Of a stretch of 64,000 nt of DNA, positions 1 to 12,335 are shown piece after piece. Below the pieces are notes generated by a model. That model made no database searches, was not told the DNA's origin, and saw only the letters and a program-made list of their open reading frames with translations. The first letter of the stretch is position 1. Every line of letters begins with the position of its first letter. This stretch comes from Oncomelania hupensis (lineage: Eukaryota > Mollusca > Gastropoda > Littorinimorpha > Pomatiopsidae). Where the stretch lies: assembly GCA_036898135.1 (NCBI GenBank), contig CM072515.1:66914683-66978682 (forward strand). The letters run 5' to 3'. The position numbers and the translations under genes are program-made.

Positions 1-1445
1 GGTCAGTAAACAGTACAAAACAGATGTACAATGACGTATAAAACCAATAACAAAAGAAGAGTATTGAAATAAAAAAATACTGGACATCAAGACTCGTTAA
101 AAACAAGTTAGGCGATGTTCTCAAGGCTTTCTACGAATTCCTGTCTGATCTGTAATTTGTTAAATAAAAAAACACCACGCTTACGAGTATCTGACAAAGA
201 ATCACTACGTAGATACTTAATGTACGATCGATGCTTTATATTTCAAAACTTATCTATGGAATTATTGTATAATGGACACAAGAATAAGATATGATGATCC
301 TCATTTTCTTCTATTCTGGAAAGTTTGCACAATGTATCTTTATTATTATTATTGTGCTAGCCACCAAATCTACCAACTCGCATTCATCTGTATTTAAGTA
401 AGAGTCACTCAAAACAGTACCACGATTTTATTTACTTTCAAAGGGGGACAAGAGAGTACACCATCAGACCAAGTCCGAACCACAAGCCTATCTAGGTGAC
501 TGTTTAGGTGAAATCTTTTGGTTTCTCAAAATGCGAGACGAAAAAAGTAGATAGACAAGATAGCTAACATGACAGTGGCGAGAAAACTTGAAAAACATAA
601 CTTTCTTCACTTCTGTAGGCATAAAATCCAAACTCTTACATACACACTAGACAAAGAAAACTTCCTGCAGCTCTTACAATTGTCACAGGCCAACTAAACG
701 AAAAAACCAGCTCCAAAATACACAATTATACATGAGTTCAGATCTCACCAAACAAGTAAATGAAAACAAGCTGCACGCAAAATGCACGCAAAACTTTAAC
801 CCAACCTCAGATCGTTAAAAAAGTCGTTAGTCCGTGCACTGTGCGCAAAATGCATTCGCTGCACAGACACATAGGCCTACACTCAAACTGAAGGCAAGAG
901 GTACCTAGAGAACAAGGAAAACGATGAGTGGAAGAAGGAGGGGATAAACGGAGATACAGAGCAGTAAAAGAGAGAGAGAGAGAGAAGAGAGAGAATGAGA
1001 GATACAGAGAGAGAGAGAGAAGTATAGAGAGTCGGAATGGAAGATAAATTAAACGGCAATAATACACACAAGCCACTATAATATGGTGATCATTCCAAAA
1101 ATAAATAAATTCAGAGTCCTTGACAACAGGCAAGACAAAATAAACTCCTGCTGGCAAGCAGGCACACTCCCACCATAAATCATACATTGGATTTTTATAT
1201 AATTCAAAGGATTTATCAACAAACCGTTGCAAAAAATGATACTAAACAAGATATAGTTTCGTTAATGATGATCTTGCCACAAACAACACGTGCACAATTA
1301 ACACCTTATGGTCACAAGTTTGGAATTGAACTAAACATCAAACATAGTAAATTACATGGAAAAAATATGACCTTGAACAAAAGTGGTCCAGTGTAATGCT
1401 CTGAACAATCACATCTCAATTCGATATTAATCAATGACAATTGTT
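1..1445. other. Non-coding stretch downstream of the BEL element, nothing recognised
   Basis: AT-rich sequence with a short (AG)n-rich tract around 967-1020. I see no convincing exon and no copy of the sequence that lies upstream of the BEL gag start (8913-9290), so a 3' LTR of the BEL element is not recognisable here. Short open frames in this stretch are low-complexity or shadow frames. Confidence 0.5.
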
Positions 1446-2415
1446 TTATTCCGCAGACACCAAAACAGTGATCTTGTTAACAGGTCGCACAACAGTAGTG
1501 CTAGGTGACATAACGCGACCATGAGAATCCAGTGAAAGAGAGCCCAGAAGAATTTTGAGACTTCTGACCAGACCATCTTTACTCGGGTATACTTCTACAA
1601 CCCGACCAATTCTCCAGTGAGCTCGAAAACACAATCTTCGTGGAGGATATATACTTCCAACAAACAACGTTGGGGTGAGGCTGCTGCCACTTGCGTCGAA
1701 CTTGAAGTGTTGCCAAATATTCTCGTTTCCATAATCTCCAGAATTCATCAGCCAAACGTTGAACGCTTCGCCAACGCTTCCGCACATAGAGATCAGCATC
1801 TTCAAAAATTCCTGGAGGAGGAAGTATAGTGGTGCATGGCTTCATGGTAAGCACGTGGTTTGGCGTAATGGGTCGCGGACCATCAGATGTCTCAAGTGAT
1901 TCCACGGACAGCGGACGACTGTTTACGATTGCCATGACCTCATAAAGAAAAGTGCGGAGTGACGATGTGGACAAACGTTGACCTGCATTTCGTAACAGAC
2001 CATTGAGAACACTTCGGATAGTTCTAATTTGGCGTTCCCAAACTCCACCCATGTGGCTTGCCGTAGGAGGATTGAAAACAAACTCACAGTTAGATCTTAA
2101 CATCTGAGAGATGACGTGACCTGGATCCAACTCTTGCCAGGCCTCCTTCAGCTCTCTTGACGCACCCACAAAGTTTGTGCCCCTATCACAACGGATCATG
2201 CGAATGTTTCCTCGAATTGCAATGACAGTGCGAAGACCATTGATAAACGAGTTTGTAGACAAATCATCCAACAACTCAATATGCACAGCTCGTGAAGCGA
2301 GACAAGTGACTATCAAGCCGTACCGTTTGACTTCCTTTCTTCCATCCTTTACTACAAATGGACCAAAACAATCAAGACCACAATAAGTGAACGGCGCTGA
2401 AGAGTTCAGTTCTTT
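1446..2415 (-). pseudogene. BEL/Pao integrase core and C-terminal DUF5641-like segment
   Basis: The segment reads APFTYCGLDCFGPFVVKDG, then SRAVHIELLDDLSTNSFI, RCDRGTNFVGA and NPPTASHMGGVWERQIRTIR, which place the D, D and E of the integrase DDE triad. It continues with DEFWRLWKREYLATLQ. A frameshift near 1700-1800 then moves the conserved C-terminal tail (RIGRVVEVYPSKDGLVRSLK ... VRPVNKITVLV) into another frame ending at 1446. The protein would insert element DNA into the host genome; this copy cannot make it. Confidence 0.85.
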
Positions 2416-4217
2416 CTATGGGCAGATAGCCATCATTTGACCTTCGGGCTTACCCTTATCACGCCGACACTTCACGCAGTTTTTTAGAACAGGATTTACG
2501 ATTCGGCGGATACCGACGATCCAGTACCCTTGTGCTCTAACTTCGTTAATAGTGAAAGTACGTCCTTGGTGGCCAACCCTTTCGTGACATTCCCGTACCA
2601 ACAGGAGAGCGAAATGACTGTCATAGGGTAGTAGGATAGGATTTCTACTTCCCAGATCATCATGAGACTTGTTGGAGCGTCCTCCGACTCGCAAGATTCC
2701 TTCATCGTCCTTAAAACAGTTGAGTTGCTTCATAGTGTTGCGTAGAGACGAGGATGGCAAAGTGAAAGCTTCGCCCTGCGTCACAGAGACAATGGCCTTC
2801 TCAGCGAGAACTCTTGATTCCAGCACACTTACAGGGACCCCCTTCTGTTGAAGTTGACGGCGAATGATAACGGATATTCCTCTCAACAAAGACTGCTTCG
2901 ATGAGAATCTCTTCATTCTTTCTTCAAAACGTGTGAAGGACAATTCAGCTGCTTTCGTTGACTTGCAGACCTTGACTTCTGGGTCTCCATCAGGAATTTC
3001 GAAACTTTGTTGCTTGTACTGAACACAAGATTGCAGTAGGAACCCTGGACCCTTCAACCAATTTGAAGAGACAACATCGGCAACAGACAAACCTCGTGAT
3101 GCGTGGTCTGCAGGATTATTTTCTGACAAGACGTGTGACCACTGATCAGCTCTTGATGACTGTAGGATGCGACTGACACGATTGGCCACAAACACATGAA
3201 ACCGTTTTGATTCATTGGTCAGATAGGCAAGGACAATCTGAGAATCAGTCCAGAAAAAGTGTTGTACATCATCCAAATCGAGTTCGCTTTGGAGAAAGTC
3301 AGCAACTCCAGCAGATAACACGGCAGCTTGTAGCTCCAGTCGTGGAATGGTGACAGAACAAAGGGGTGCGACTCTACTCTTTGCCATGACTAGAGAACAA
3401 TGTACGTCGTCCTTCTCATTGACGCAACGCAGATACGAACACTGACCGTAACCGTTCACGGACGCATCAGAGAAGTGGTGCAGTTCGATACACTTGACGG
3501 TTCCAAAATTCGGAGGGAAATAATTCCTTGGGATCTTGACAGAAGACAGCATGTTCAAATCCATCACCCAGCGCTCCCACCATGCATGAAGTCGTTCCGG
3601 CAGCAGATCATCCCAATCCACCTTGTCTCTGCACATCTCTTGTAGTACTAACTTGCCACGCAGAACGAAAGGTGCCAGAAAGCCCATAGGGTCGTACAGA
3701 GATGCAACGGTCGAAAGAACTATTCTTCTAGTAGTCTCTCCTGGCTTCACACAAAAATTAAAACCAAACGTGTCTTCGTCAGTGTGCCACTGTAGCCCCA
3801 GAGTTCTCTCCGAACTAGATGCCAAGCTTGGACCAGACAGATCGTGGGTTGCAACTGACGATCTCTCCGACTCAGGAAAATGTTTAAGTAACTCTTGGCT
3901 GTTCGACACGATCTTGTGAAGTCGCAGACTTCCTTGTTGACAAATCTCAATGGCTCCACTGAGAACATCAAAAGCTTCCTTGACAGAATCTTCAGCTTTC
4001 AAACCATCATCAACACATAAAAGTCGCGTTGCAAAAAAACTGAACCCCGAAGACTAATAGCAGCATGGTCAATGGCGACTTGTTTCAAACCAAAGTTCGC
4101 ACATCCAGGAGACGAAGTAGCCCCAAAAATGTGAACCTTCATCCTGTAGTCAGTAATTGGTTTTGACAGATCTCCATCTTCCCACCACAGAAAACGGAGG
4201 TAATCACGGTGATGCTG
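2416..4217 (-). pseudogene. BEL/Pao RT C-terminal part, RNase H and integrase zinc-binding domain
   Basis: After the insertion the RT continues with LRFLWWEDGDLSKPI and FGATSSPGCANFGLK. A frameshift in a homopolymer near 4035 separates these from LLCVDDGL, which carries the catalytic DD. The long frame then gives an RNase H domain (HHFSDAS, PRLELQAAVLS, WTDSQIVL hold the acidic residues) and an H2C2 integrase zinc-binding segment (RECHERVGHQGR ... NCVKCRRDKGKPEGQ). It ends at an in-frame TAG (2416-2418); the same frame continues past the TAG into the integrase core, so this is a single nonsense mutation. Confidence 0.85.
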
Positions 4218-4219
4218 TG

Positions 4220-5224
4220 TGTCAACGCACGGGAGGATCCTTGTGCAGCCCTTGCCCAAAATACGCAGTGATTTCAGGGGGGTGCTGCACCACCTGCCGT
4301 GGTTGCCTCCGAATTCTTAATAAAATAGGTGGTGTGTGCAATTCAGGATAGAGTTATAGCATCAAAGATAAGAAACACGCGCGCATTTGCACCATAGATG
4401 TGTACACTCAGAATGTGATGGTGATATAAATCGAATTCTTCACTCAAATATGAAATTATGAATGATTGAGAACGATGTGGTCTGAGAATGATATAGTCAA
4501 ATACGATGGTATAGTACTTGGACAGAGATGTTCCAGCTGTTGTTCAAATTGTAATAAGATATATCACTTATCTGCAGTATCGAGACTGGAGAATATACAC
4601 AAATTATCTTGCAGTCGCGGAGTGATTGTTACTTCATTGTCGCTGGCTTTTCCATGATGTTCTGGATATCTTGAAGTTGTCACCCGGCGACTTCTATGCA
4701 ACTCTCAGTCTGCACTTGTTTCTTCCGGCCTGCACCGATTCTTCCGGCCTGCACTGACTGCGCCCACGATGGCGCATGAAGAATAAACCCAACGGTTTGT
4801 GAAAGCAAAGATGGCTTCTGACACGGGTAAACACAGTTGATGACCTTGATACTTGAGCCAGGTGAAAGTTGATGGACCCTCTCCACCCAAGGCTGACTCA
4901 CTTCGTATCCCAGGTACTCCTCAGTACCCCCCTTGGTCTTTTCCTCAACTGGTGTGCCTTGCACAATGCCGTGTATAATAAGGAGTCCCTTGCAATTATT
5001 CTTCGATCTTGCCAATCCGTGAAGACTTGGTGTGTTGTTGTTTTTCCTGCTCTACTATGACGCAATCGGTCTATGACGTATACACCGACGTCAAAACATA
5101 GAGTCTTGAGCATTTCATCCAAAGGCACCCAAAATATGTCATTTGAACATTACGAAAAAATAAAACAAACGATGTACCGTTGCTGTCAGGAAAGCTGGCC
5201 GAAGAGACGCGTATTTTCGCGACA
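4220..5224. mobile_element. Solo-LTR-like insertion (1005 bp) inside the BEL RT
   Basis: The RT reading is interrupted exactly between YHQFHVSQ and QHHRDYLRF. The inserted block begins TGTCAACGC, ends TTTTCGCGACA, and is flanked on both sides by CTGTG (4215-4219 and 5225-5229). TG...CA ends plus a 5-bp target duplication are the signature of an LTR retrotransposon, and the lack of gag/pol inside suggests a solo LTR left by recombination. Which element it belongs to and its orientation are unknown. Open frames inside show no recognised protein domain. Confidence 0.75.
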
Positions 5225-5229
5225 CTGTG

Positions 5230-7030
5230 AGACATGAAACTGATGGTACATCTTTTCAATATCGCATGAGAATGCAATCGGACCCTTTCTGAAGCGACAC
5301 AGGATTCCAACTAAAGAACTAATGAGATCGGGACCTTGGAGCAAAAAGTCATTCAAACAAATTCCCTGATGACGTGCACTGCAGTCAAATACAACGCGAA
5401 TTTTTCCGGGCTTCTTGGGGTGGTAAACACCATGATGAGGAACATACCATCTAAAGGCTGTGTCAATCTCACCCTCTGGCACTCGCTCAGCGTCACCACG
5501 ATCTAGAATCGTCTTCATGAGGACTCTGTAATCTTGTTGATAGTCGGGACGTTTGTGAAATTGTCTTTCCAAACTGCGCACTCGCTTCATGGCCGCATGT
5601 CTATTGTCTGACAATGGAGGTTTAACTGTCCTGAATGGCAAGGGCATCTCATAATGACCAGCTTGGTTCACAATGATATTGTCCTCCACTATCTCAAGGA
5701 ACTTGATATCGTCTTGAGAAAGTTTGGGTGCCTGTATATCAATGAAGTCTCTTTCCAGGACGGATAGAAGATTGTCGACAGTTGTCTCCGTGACTTGCAT
5801 GGCAAAAACAAATGCGACACCATCCTCAGTTTCAGAACTCGCCTGGACGACAACGTGATGTGATGACCCAACAGAGTCTGGCATGTCCATGTCAGGACCT
5901 CCCCCTATGATGCTCCAACCAAGTTTTGTCTTCACCGCAAATGGCGTACCTTGAACCACGTCGATGGGCATGAGAGCGTCTTGGCAGTTATAACCTATCA
6001 ACAGGGCAACTGGACAATCTGGCAGTAGAGGATGCATTTCAGGCACCAGATGCTGCAAGTGAGGATAACTATAAGAGGCAGTCTCCCTGGACGGAATTTC
6101 AGAAGGATCCAGCTTCAACTCGGGTCTTGAATAGACAGGAGGGAGGTTCATCGACTCTTTACCACCCACTGACTTAACTTGAAGGCCATGGAAGCGCTTA
6201 CACTTAATGCCTGGACCTGTACCTGTAATTGTAGAGACTCTCAACACGGCATCATCAAAGGAGGCATCAATCTCTTTTGCAACAGACTCAACCACAAACG
6301 ATGCGTTAGACTGAGTGTCAAGCATTGCATACACCAGAATCTCTTTCTTCGAGTCATGCGAGAACAGGTACACAGGAACGATCATAGAAGTCAAAGGGCA
6401 TCCATCCATGGAGGCGATACGGTGCGAACGAGGCATTTGTGAGACATTGGAACTGGAAGCCGAGTTGGAGTTGGACCTATTTTTTGGATCAAAATTGTCG
6501 TCATGCAGACATGTGGGGTGACTCTTATTGCACTTCTTACACGTCGTCTCTCTTTGCCGACATTGTCGTGATTGGTGAAGAGTGGTCTTCAGACATGCAA
6601 AACACAGATTCTTCTTGAATGCAAAGTCTATCCTCTCTTTGACGGTCAATTTTTCGAAATCTGGGCAAGCAGTCAACAAATGCTTATTGTTGCACAAGAT
6701 GCACGGATGTGGACGATTTGAAGGAAAGTTAGGCATACCAGTAGACGTCATGGCACTGCGCTTCAAGGGCAAGGCAGGACCAGTTTCCTGTTGCGCAATA
6801 CTGGTGACCACTCCAAAAACAGGGTCGTTGGCAATCTCTGCCTCTTGTGCGATGAAACGAGAAAAGTCTTCGAAGGAAGGATACCTGTTCTGCTGCTGTT
6901 TGACTGTGGCAACTACACGGCACCATCGATGCGACATCCAGTCAGGAATTTTCTCCACCAACCGCTTGATGTAGTGAGTGTCATTCAGAATACCAAGACC
7001 ACCGACCTCCTTTGCTGCGGGTTCCACACT
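5230..7030 (-). pseudogene. BEL/Pao zinc-knuckle, aspartic protease and N-terminal RT segment
   Basis: This frame carries Cys/His motifs (CILCNNKHLLTACPDF, CFACLKTTLHQSRQC, CKKCNKSHPTCLH) of the BEL gag-pol junction. It continues with a DUF1758-type aspartic protease with the active-site motif LDTQSN, then the start of the RT domain (YVPHHGVYHPKKPGKIRVVF, CDIEKMYHQFHV, the latter holding the first catalytic Asp). The protease cuts the polyprotein and the RT copies element RNA into DNA. The ORF is broken straight after YHQFHVSQ at about 5225 by the solo-LTR-like insertion; the RT resumes as QHHRDYLRFLWWEDGD at about 4217. Confidence 0.85.
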
Positions 7031-8912
7031 GTAGCAGAAAATCGGAAAAGCTTCGCAAACCACTGTTGTCTTTATTCTTGATGGGTACCCACTGTTCCAA
7101 CTTAGAACGAAATGCCTGAGATACAACATAGCTGCTTCCAAATCTTTGCTCTAAGACATGCATAGCTTGACTGAATGCAGAGGCTTCACGTAACAAAAAG
7201 AAACCACTGACTGCTTCCCGTGCCCCACCCCCAAGGTACTTCTGAAGGTATAACAACTTTTCACTAGCTGGAATGTTTTGACGTTCAATCAACAGAGAGA
7301 AAGCGGACCTCCAGGTAGGGTACTGAAGAGCGTCTCCGTAGAAGACTGAGGGCTCTTGGGTTGGCAACCTGGTTTGAACTAAAGCGTCAGCCAAGGTTTG
7401 TGACAAGGCATTCACTTGTGTATCATTAACGGTACCAGATTGAACAGAGTTCTGATTTCTTGCCTTATTGTCATAAAAATTGACACAAGCATCTGGCGTA
7501 GTAATCTTGCATGAGTCATAATAGTACATTGGATCACAAGGATCAGATGCAGACACGATGAGGTCACTATCAAGTCTAGGACCAGGAATAAATGGAGCAG
7601 CATTAGGATGCAAGCTGCTTGGTTGCAAAATGGGGAACTTGTGAAGGCTGTCTGTCGGAACACTAGGATCACGCAATTGAGGCTGAGCATCGTTCATTCC
7701 AGTCCCGTAGCAGCAATGACCCGCTGGCATGCCTGAGCCAGAGATCGAAGGTAATGAAACCTGCTGTGTCGTGAGAATGCCAGACATAGTTACTAGAGCT
7801 TGACTTCCCGCTGCAGCATAACTGTAAAGCCAGGGCGGTCTGTCCAACCTGTCAAACGTAGGTTGTCTTCCTGGGTGGTTGCTGCATGCCGCTGAATCTG
7901 AACCCGACACCCATCTTTCAGAAGTCAAGCGAGGAACCATCGAGGACGCTGGGAAAACTGTCGTTGGTACAGTTGGTGTGGCTGAGCTGGTTCTGACCTT
8001 GACATCGTTTGCGGAAGAGACAGCTGTGTAGATGACGGCCTGTTGAGTTGTTGAGAAGGGGCCGCCGATGGCTGACTGTACTGAAGAGGAAGAAGGCAGA
8101 GGGACGTTAAAGGTCAACCCAGTCATCGTAGGTCGAACGTCCGCCAAGAGTGGGTGAGCGTTCAGCATGGTTTGGCGGTAGGACTGCAAAACATCCTCTG
8201 ATGACGTCCAGCTTCCCACTGGATGAACAGGATGGTTGCTGGAGGGGAACACAGTAGGGGCGTTGATGTTCTGCACCTCTTGCTTGAAGTGTTGCTGGCT
8301 TATAGTCATTGGACAAATGGTCAAAAGCGGTGTACTTAGGTTAGTAGGAGTATGGGGAAAAACTGTTTGAGACTGTTGGTCCATTGACTGAATTAAATCT
8401 ATTTTTGGTAGTTGAGGGGGTCTGTATTCTAAATCTTCAAACGCTTCTAAGATTGCCAACTGTTCATCACAATCCCCCTGGATGTGAGTTAACTCAAGTT
8501 CTTGTTCCAACCTGCTTCTTTCCTTAGCTAACTCTATGTTCTCAAGTTCTGTCTCCAACTCCTCGTCAATTTTAGCCTGAATAGCCAATGCTTCTTGTTT
8601 CTCCCTTTCTTCTTCTAACAGACATTCCCTTTCCCTGGCGTCAGCTAAAAGTTGTCTCTTTTCCCTTTCAACTTTAAATTTAGCCTGCATAGCCAATGCT
8701 TCTTGTCTCTCCCTTTCTTCTTCTAACAGACATTCCCTTTCCCTGGCGTCAGCTATAAGTTGTCTTTTTTCCCTTTCAACTTTAAATTCTATCAGTCTTT
8801 CCTGTTCTTTAATTACTGCCTTTTTTCTTGCCTGCTTTGCCTTAGTCAACTGCTCAACCTTACTTAGCTCAAGCAATTGCTTCTCCTGAGCTGACGCAGA
8901 TGCTTTAGCCAT
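7010..8912 (-). pseudogene. BEL/Pao gag-like ORF
   Basis: The ORF starts with MAKASASAQEKQLLELSKVE at 8912 and has a long charged coiled-coil region (about residues 10-150) containing a duplicated EREKRQLxADARERECLLEE block, then a Ser/Thr/Pro-rich linker. It ends in a DUF1759-like retroviral gag module (YPTWRSAFSLLIE, LGGGAREAVSGF, LEQRFGSS). The family packages element RNA into particles. The reading frame is lost near 7010-7040: the gag fold continues in a second frame (AAKEVGGLGILNDTHY) that runs into protease and RT. Because the shift falls inside the domain and not after it, I read it as a mutation and not as programmed frameshifting. The coiled-coil duplication is visible as two near-identical DNA blocks around 8570-8780. 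Confidence 0.8.
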
Positions 8913-9327
8913 TCTCTCATCTCTTGTCTATGTCTGATCCGTAAGTGTATACACGGCTGTAAATATTTATACTGTTTTCCGTCCTGGGCCTAACCGGGCA
9001 TATAAATAGCTGTGAATAGGTTTTTGCTATTCTACTTTCTGTCTTTTTTTTGTCATTTGTGTACATAGTTGTAAATAGTATATTTGTGTCTTTTTTGTAA
9101 TTTATGTACATAACTGTAAATAGTCTGTACCTTTACTGTCCCGTCTTTTGGTGTATTGTAGCAAAAGTGATGTTTCATCGAGTGCATGTACTTATATGTT
9201 ATGACTATGTAAAGCGTGGTGAGTCTGGTCATAGGCTGGAGTACCCGCTATATAAAAATCCGTTATTATTATTATTATTAATCTAGCAGCTAGAGCTGCA
9301 GACTGAGAACGCGCTTCAATCTTCTAT
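8913..9327. other. BEL upstream flank with SINE-tail-like end
   Basis: Sequence upstream of the BEL gag start. It has repeated 'gtacata(g/a)(t/c)tgtaaatagt' motifs around 9060-9125. It ends with 'cccgctatataaaaatccg' followed by a short (TTA)n run (9264-9282), which resembles the GCGCTATATAA + (ATT)n tails of SINEs elsewhere in the window. No second LTR copy found. Confidence 0.4.
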
Positions 9328-9852
9328 CCACTGTCGCTGTCTTTCTCATTTGCTCTTTCTCATTCCTGCTCTGTTCTATCAATCTGCTATACTATCGTCT
9401 TCTTCGCTAGACCAGTCTCCTACCTTTTTTCTTGAAAACTCTTCCGGGACAAGACTCCTTATTTGTGTATAAGGTCTGTTGGATCAGCTTGGGAATATTG
9501 GACGCTTTCTGCCAGGTGGTCACTATGGCTTCCTATGATGTTATTATTTAGCAATGTGGGCATTGTATATGTATGTGTATGCAATGTGGGCATTTTATAT
9601 GTATGTGTTTTGTTGATAATTTATAATGATGTTTGTATTCTATTTTGGTTTTGTAAACGGGGGTTCGATAAATTAGAGTACAGCCTCAGCGTACCCTGCG
9701 TGGGATGTCTTTATTGTAAAGTGACTGGCTGGTGGAGAGCTTTCAGTTTTACCACTAGGGTTGTTTCAGCAGATCTTTTATGCTGATCAGGGGTTGTCCG
9801 GTCCTGATTTGGCTCAGAAGAGTCCGCTGGACCTAAAGCAATAACCATGTAT
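9328..9852 (+). repeat. Dispersed repeat family D, copy 1 (5'-truncated)
   Basis: Closely matches 20671-21281 and, on the other strand, 34204-34788, 35582-35795 and 38372-38597. Shared blocks: 'gaaaactcttccgggacaa', 'ggtctgttggatcagcttgg', 'ggggttcgataaattagag', 'gtgggatgtctttattgtaa', 'agtccgctggacctaaagca'. The 3' end runs into ATGTA-type short repeats. This copy lacks the 5' part with the TATAAATAG box found in copy 2. Class unknown. Confidence 0.75.
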
Positions 9853-9924
9853 CATGTATCTTACAAAGTCTATATTTATTTGAGCGCAAGCATGAAATAA
9901 GGAAAGTTAGTCTTTAATAATGGA

Positions 9925-9930
9925 GTGAAT

Positions 9931-10007
<77 letters not shown>

Positions 10008-10345
10008 TAATAATAATAATGGATGCTATATACGCGCCTTTCCCCAAATCAATCAGGCTCAAAGCGCGGCGATCTGTACCAACATACACGCTCACCTGTC
10101 TCATCCACCCTCACACACACACACATACAACAAATACACATCTATCACTCAAACAGGTGGTGTAAAGGCAGGGAGATCGCTATTGGAAGACGGAAAGAAA
10201 ATCGAATTTTTATTTTTGAAATTTTATATTGACTGCGTCCAGTACCATTATTGAAGGGAGTGAGGAAACCGGAGTGCCCGGAGAAAACCCTCGGTGACCT
10301 CAATAGTCTCGCACCTAAATCACATACGTTCGCCACCAATCTTTC
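9925..10345 (-). repeat. tRNA-derived SINE family A with (TTA)n tail
   Basis: On the minus strand the element ends in 'aggcgcgtatatagcatcc' followed by an (ATT)n tail (9935-10020 on +). Its body shares 'cggagtgcccggagaaaacc' (+ strand) and the block around 'ggtggtgtaaaggcagggag' with the copies near 29045 and 60065. The tRNA-like head is best seen in the 60065-60361 copy. Confidence 0.65.
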
Positions 10346-10422
10346 GGGATGTTACATTTTATCTTCCACAAAACAAATAAAAAACAAACAACAACAAAAA
10401 CAACAAAACTGAGTTCATCAAT

Positions 10423-10494
<72 letters not shown>

Positions 10495-10496
10495 TT

Positions 10497-10527
<31 letters not shown>
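10423..10527. repeat. (ATC)n then (TTC)n microsatellite
   Basis: About 23 ATC units run directly into about 11 CTT/TTC units. Simple repeat, no gene. Confidence 0.95.
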
Positions 10528-11535
10528 GAGAACAGGTACCATACTTTATTTCGCCAAGTGACATATTTACAAAAACACTTTTTTTTTCTTTTCTTAGCAA
10601 TAACTCCTTTAATCTAATACTATTGTTTACCTTCAATAAAAGAAGAGATAATTGATAATTATATGGTGCATAGTAAACCCCACATGGATGATTTTCTTTT
10701 GCTGCCCACAATGTAGACTTTATATTTTTAAAAAAAAATCATTAGTAAAACTACAGTCTCACTTACAAAAAAATAAATAAACGTTTGAACTGTTGAGGTG
10801 TGTTTGTGTGCTTTTTGGGAGTGGAGTGGGTTATGTTCATATTATGTCAGTTCACAAGACTCATTCGGAGTTGGTCGGAACACAGCGTGGTCCTCGCTCG
10901 TGCAAGCTCGGCTATTTCCGACAAAATCCGGAAAGCAAGTGTCAACTTCCGCCAGCAGCAGTGCGCGTCTGTGGAAACAAGCTTTGCTAGATTTTTACTC
11001 AAAATCTTTTATAAAATATATTATGACACTGGACCCGCCCAAACTATAGTAAAAGGTAATAAATTTAAAGTAATTCTATTATGTCAATCTAACTGCTGTT
11101 TAGATTACATTATCGCTCGTTTTTGACACCTCGAATGGAACGAATTGGACGCGATTCGTTCGACTTCATGATCATGAAGTTCATCGGTATCAGTTAAATG
11201 ACGACTTTGAAATTTATATTTCATATCAACGGCGTTTGGGTACTGTGTTCCTAAAAACAAAGAATTATTTCATTACGTTTGAAATGTTTGTCGTTTGTTA
11301 TGTTATTTTATTCCAGTAGATATAATCATTATTCTAGAGATAGCCCGAAGACTGCATGGTCTTGTACAAAGGACAGAGGAAGCACGTATACCAAAAAACT
11401 TAATTGAGAAAAAGATGGAAAGAATAAAGAAGGGCTAGAGTTACTTGAAATTATTTGTCCAACTTCAGACCTTATGTTCTTATCATTTGTCGATCCAAAG
11501 ACCAAACCGGTCAAAAGAGTTTGTAACATATTTTG
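10528..11535. other. Unannotated stretch upstream of gene A with small palindromes
   Basis: No exon or transposon recognised. It contains an 18-bp perfect palindrome, acttcatgatcatgaagt, at 11163-11180, and just upstream an 8-bp inverted repeat (gaacgaat ... attcgttc). Gene A transcription may start somewhere upstream of 12793, but no promoter could be pinned down. Confidence 0.35.
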
Positions 11536-11539
11536 GTGG

Positions 11540-12335
11540 GTTTATAGTTTAGTTTAGTTTAGTTTAGTTTAGTTGGGAGGGACTTGTATAAGCCTCGCGG
11601 CTTTTTGAATGTCCCTTTTATTTTGGGCATTTTTACTTGTCCGGTTCCATTTGCGGTTATTAGGGGAATACTAAAGATAGTATGCTAATTAGTCATCATA
11701 CTCAAATTTTGATTTCTGTATGGAAATGACCTTTTCCAGAAGATTTTAAAAAGTGTTCAGGTTGTTAGCTCTTTTAGTATCAACTGGCAATTTATTCCAT
11801 ATGGGCTATATAGTGTAAAATTGAAGTTTTAGCATAGCATAGCGTAAGTTCAGCATATAGGCTAACAACCTTGGCCCTCATATTAAATCTTGATTAGGGC
11901 CTCAGACTCAGAATCCTGGCCTCAGTGCCGACCAGTTTAGAACAGTTTAAACTCCAAATTGGTGGAGTAGATATAGCTATGGGCTATCCCTAAATAATCT
12001 GTCTATATAGTTCTTGAACATATTGAGTGATTTAGCATTCACAGTATCGGTAATCAGGTTATTCCAAGGGGTTACAACTCTATTAATAAAATACTGCTTA
12101 CATTTGCAAGTATTATTAAAGGTTTTAGCTAGTTTAAATTTGTGACCTTGTGTTATACCAACATCATTAACATTTAAAAGAGAAGGAAGTGGTTAAAGGA
12201 TCAAAAAGGTTTTGCACAATTTTAACATTTTCAATTAAATCACCCCACCCTCTTCTATGCTCTAAACTGGGCAACCTCAGCGACATCAATCTCTCCTCAT
12301 ATGAGAGTCCTGACATTCCACATATCTCGAATTCC
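11540..12335 (-). mobile_element. CR1/Jockey-like LINE 3' end remnant with (CTAAA)n tail
   Basis: On the minus strand from about 12300 the translation reads YEERLMSLRLPSLEHRRGWG then DLIENVKIVQNLFDP. After a frame change it reads GHKFKLAKTFNNTCKCKQ and FINRVVTPWNNLITDTVNAK. This matches the conserved C-terminal region of LINE reverse transcriptases ('ERL..L.LPSL..RR.RGDLI', 'F.NRV...WN.LP..V..A.S'). It is followed by a 3' UTR containing 'aagccgcgaggcttataca' and ends in CTAAA repeats (11548-11574). Stop codons and frameshifts show it is dead. Confidence 0.7.

Larger units (their letters stand above)
1446..8912 (-). mobile_element. Degenerate BEL/Pao LTR retrotransposon (internal region)
   Basis: On the minus strand the order is gag (DUF1759-like), zinc-knuckle region, aspartic protease (LDTQSN), reverse transcriptase, RNase H, H2C2 zinc-binding and integrase domains, then a C-terminal DUF5641-like segment. 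This is the domain order of BEL/Pao elements. The copy is dead: a frameshift inside the gag domain near 7010-7040, a 1005-bp insertion in the RT (4220-5224), a frameshift in a T-run near 4035 just before the VDD motif, an in-frame TAG at 2416-2418 between the zinc-binding and integrase domains, and a frameshift near 1700-1800. Flanking LTRs could not be identified by comparing 8913-9290 with 1-1445, so the outer limits are only the coding limits. Confidence 0.9.

Noticed and set aside
807..1232. Open frame on the minus strand with Leu/Ser-rich stretch
   Set aside because: It is created by an (AG)n-rich low-complexity tract; no domain, no splice support.
6981..7141. Programmed gag-pol frameshift in the BEL element
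   Set aside because: The shift falls inside the conserved gag domain and not after it, so a mutation is more likely.
8913..9290. 5' LTR of the BEL element
   Set aside because: No matching second copy was found in 1-1445, so an LTR cannot be supported.
9907..10254. Long Ile/Asn/Tyr homopolymer open frames
   Set aside because: Translations of a (TAA)n microsatellite in different frames. The same applies at 13535-13862, 14567-15143 and 60492-60903.
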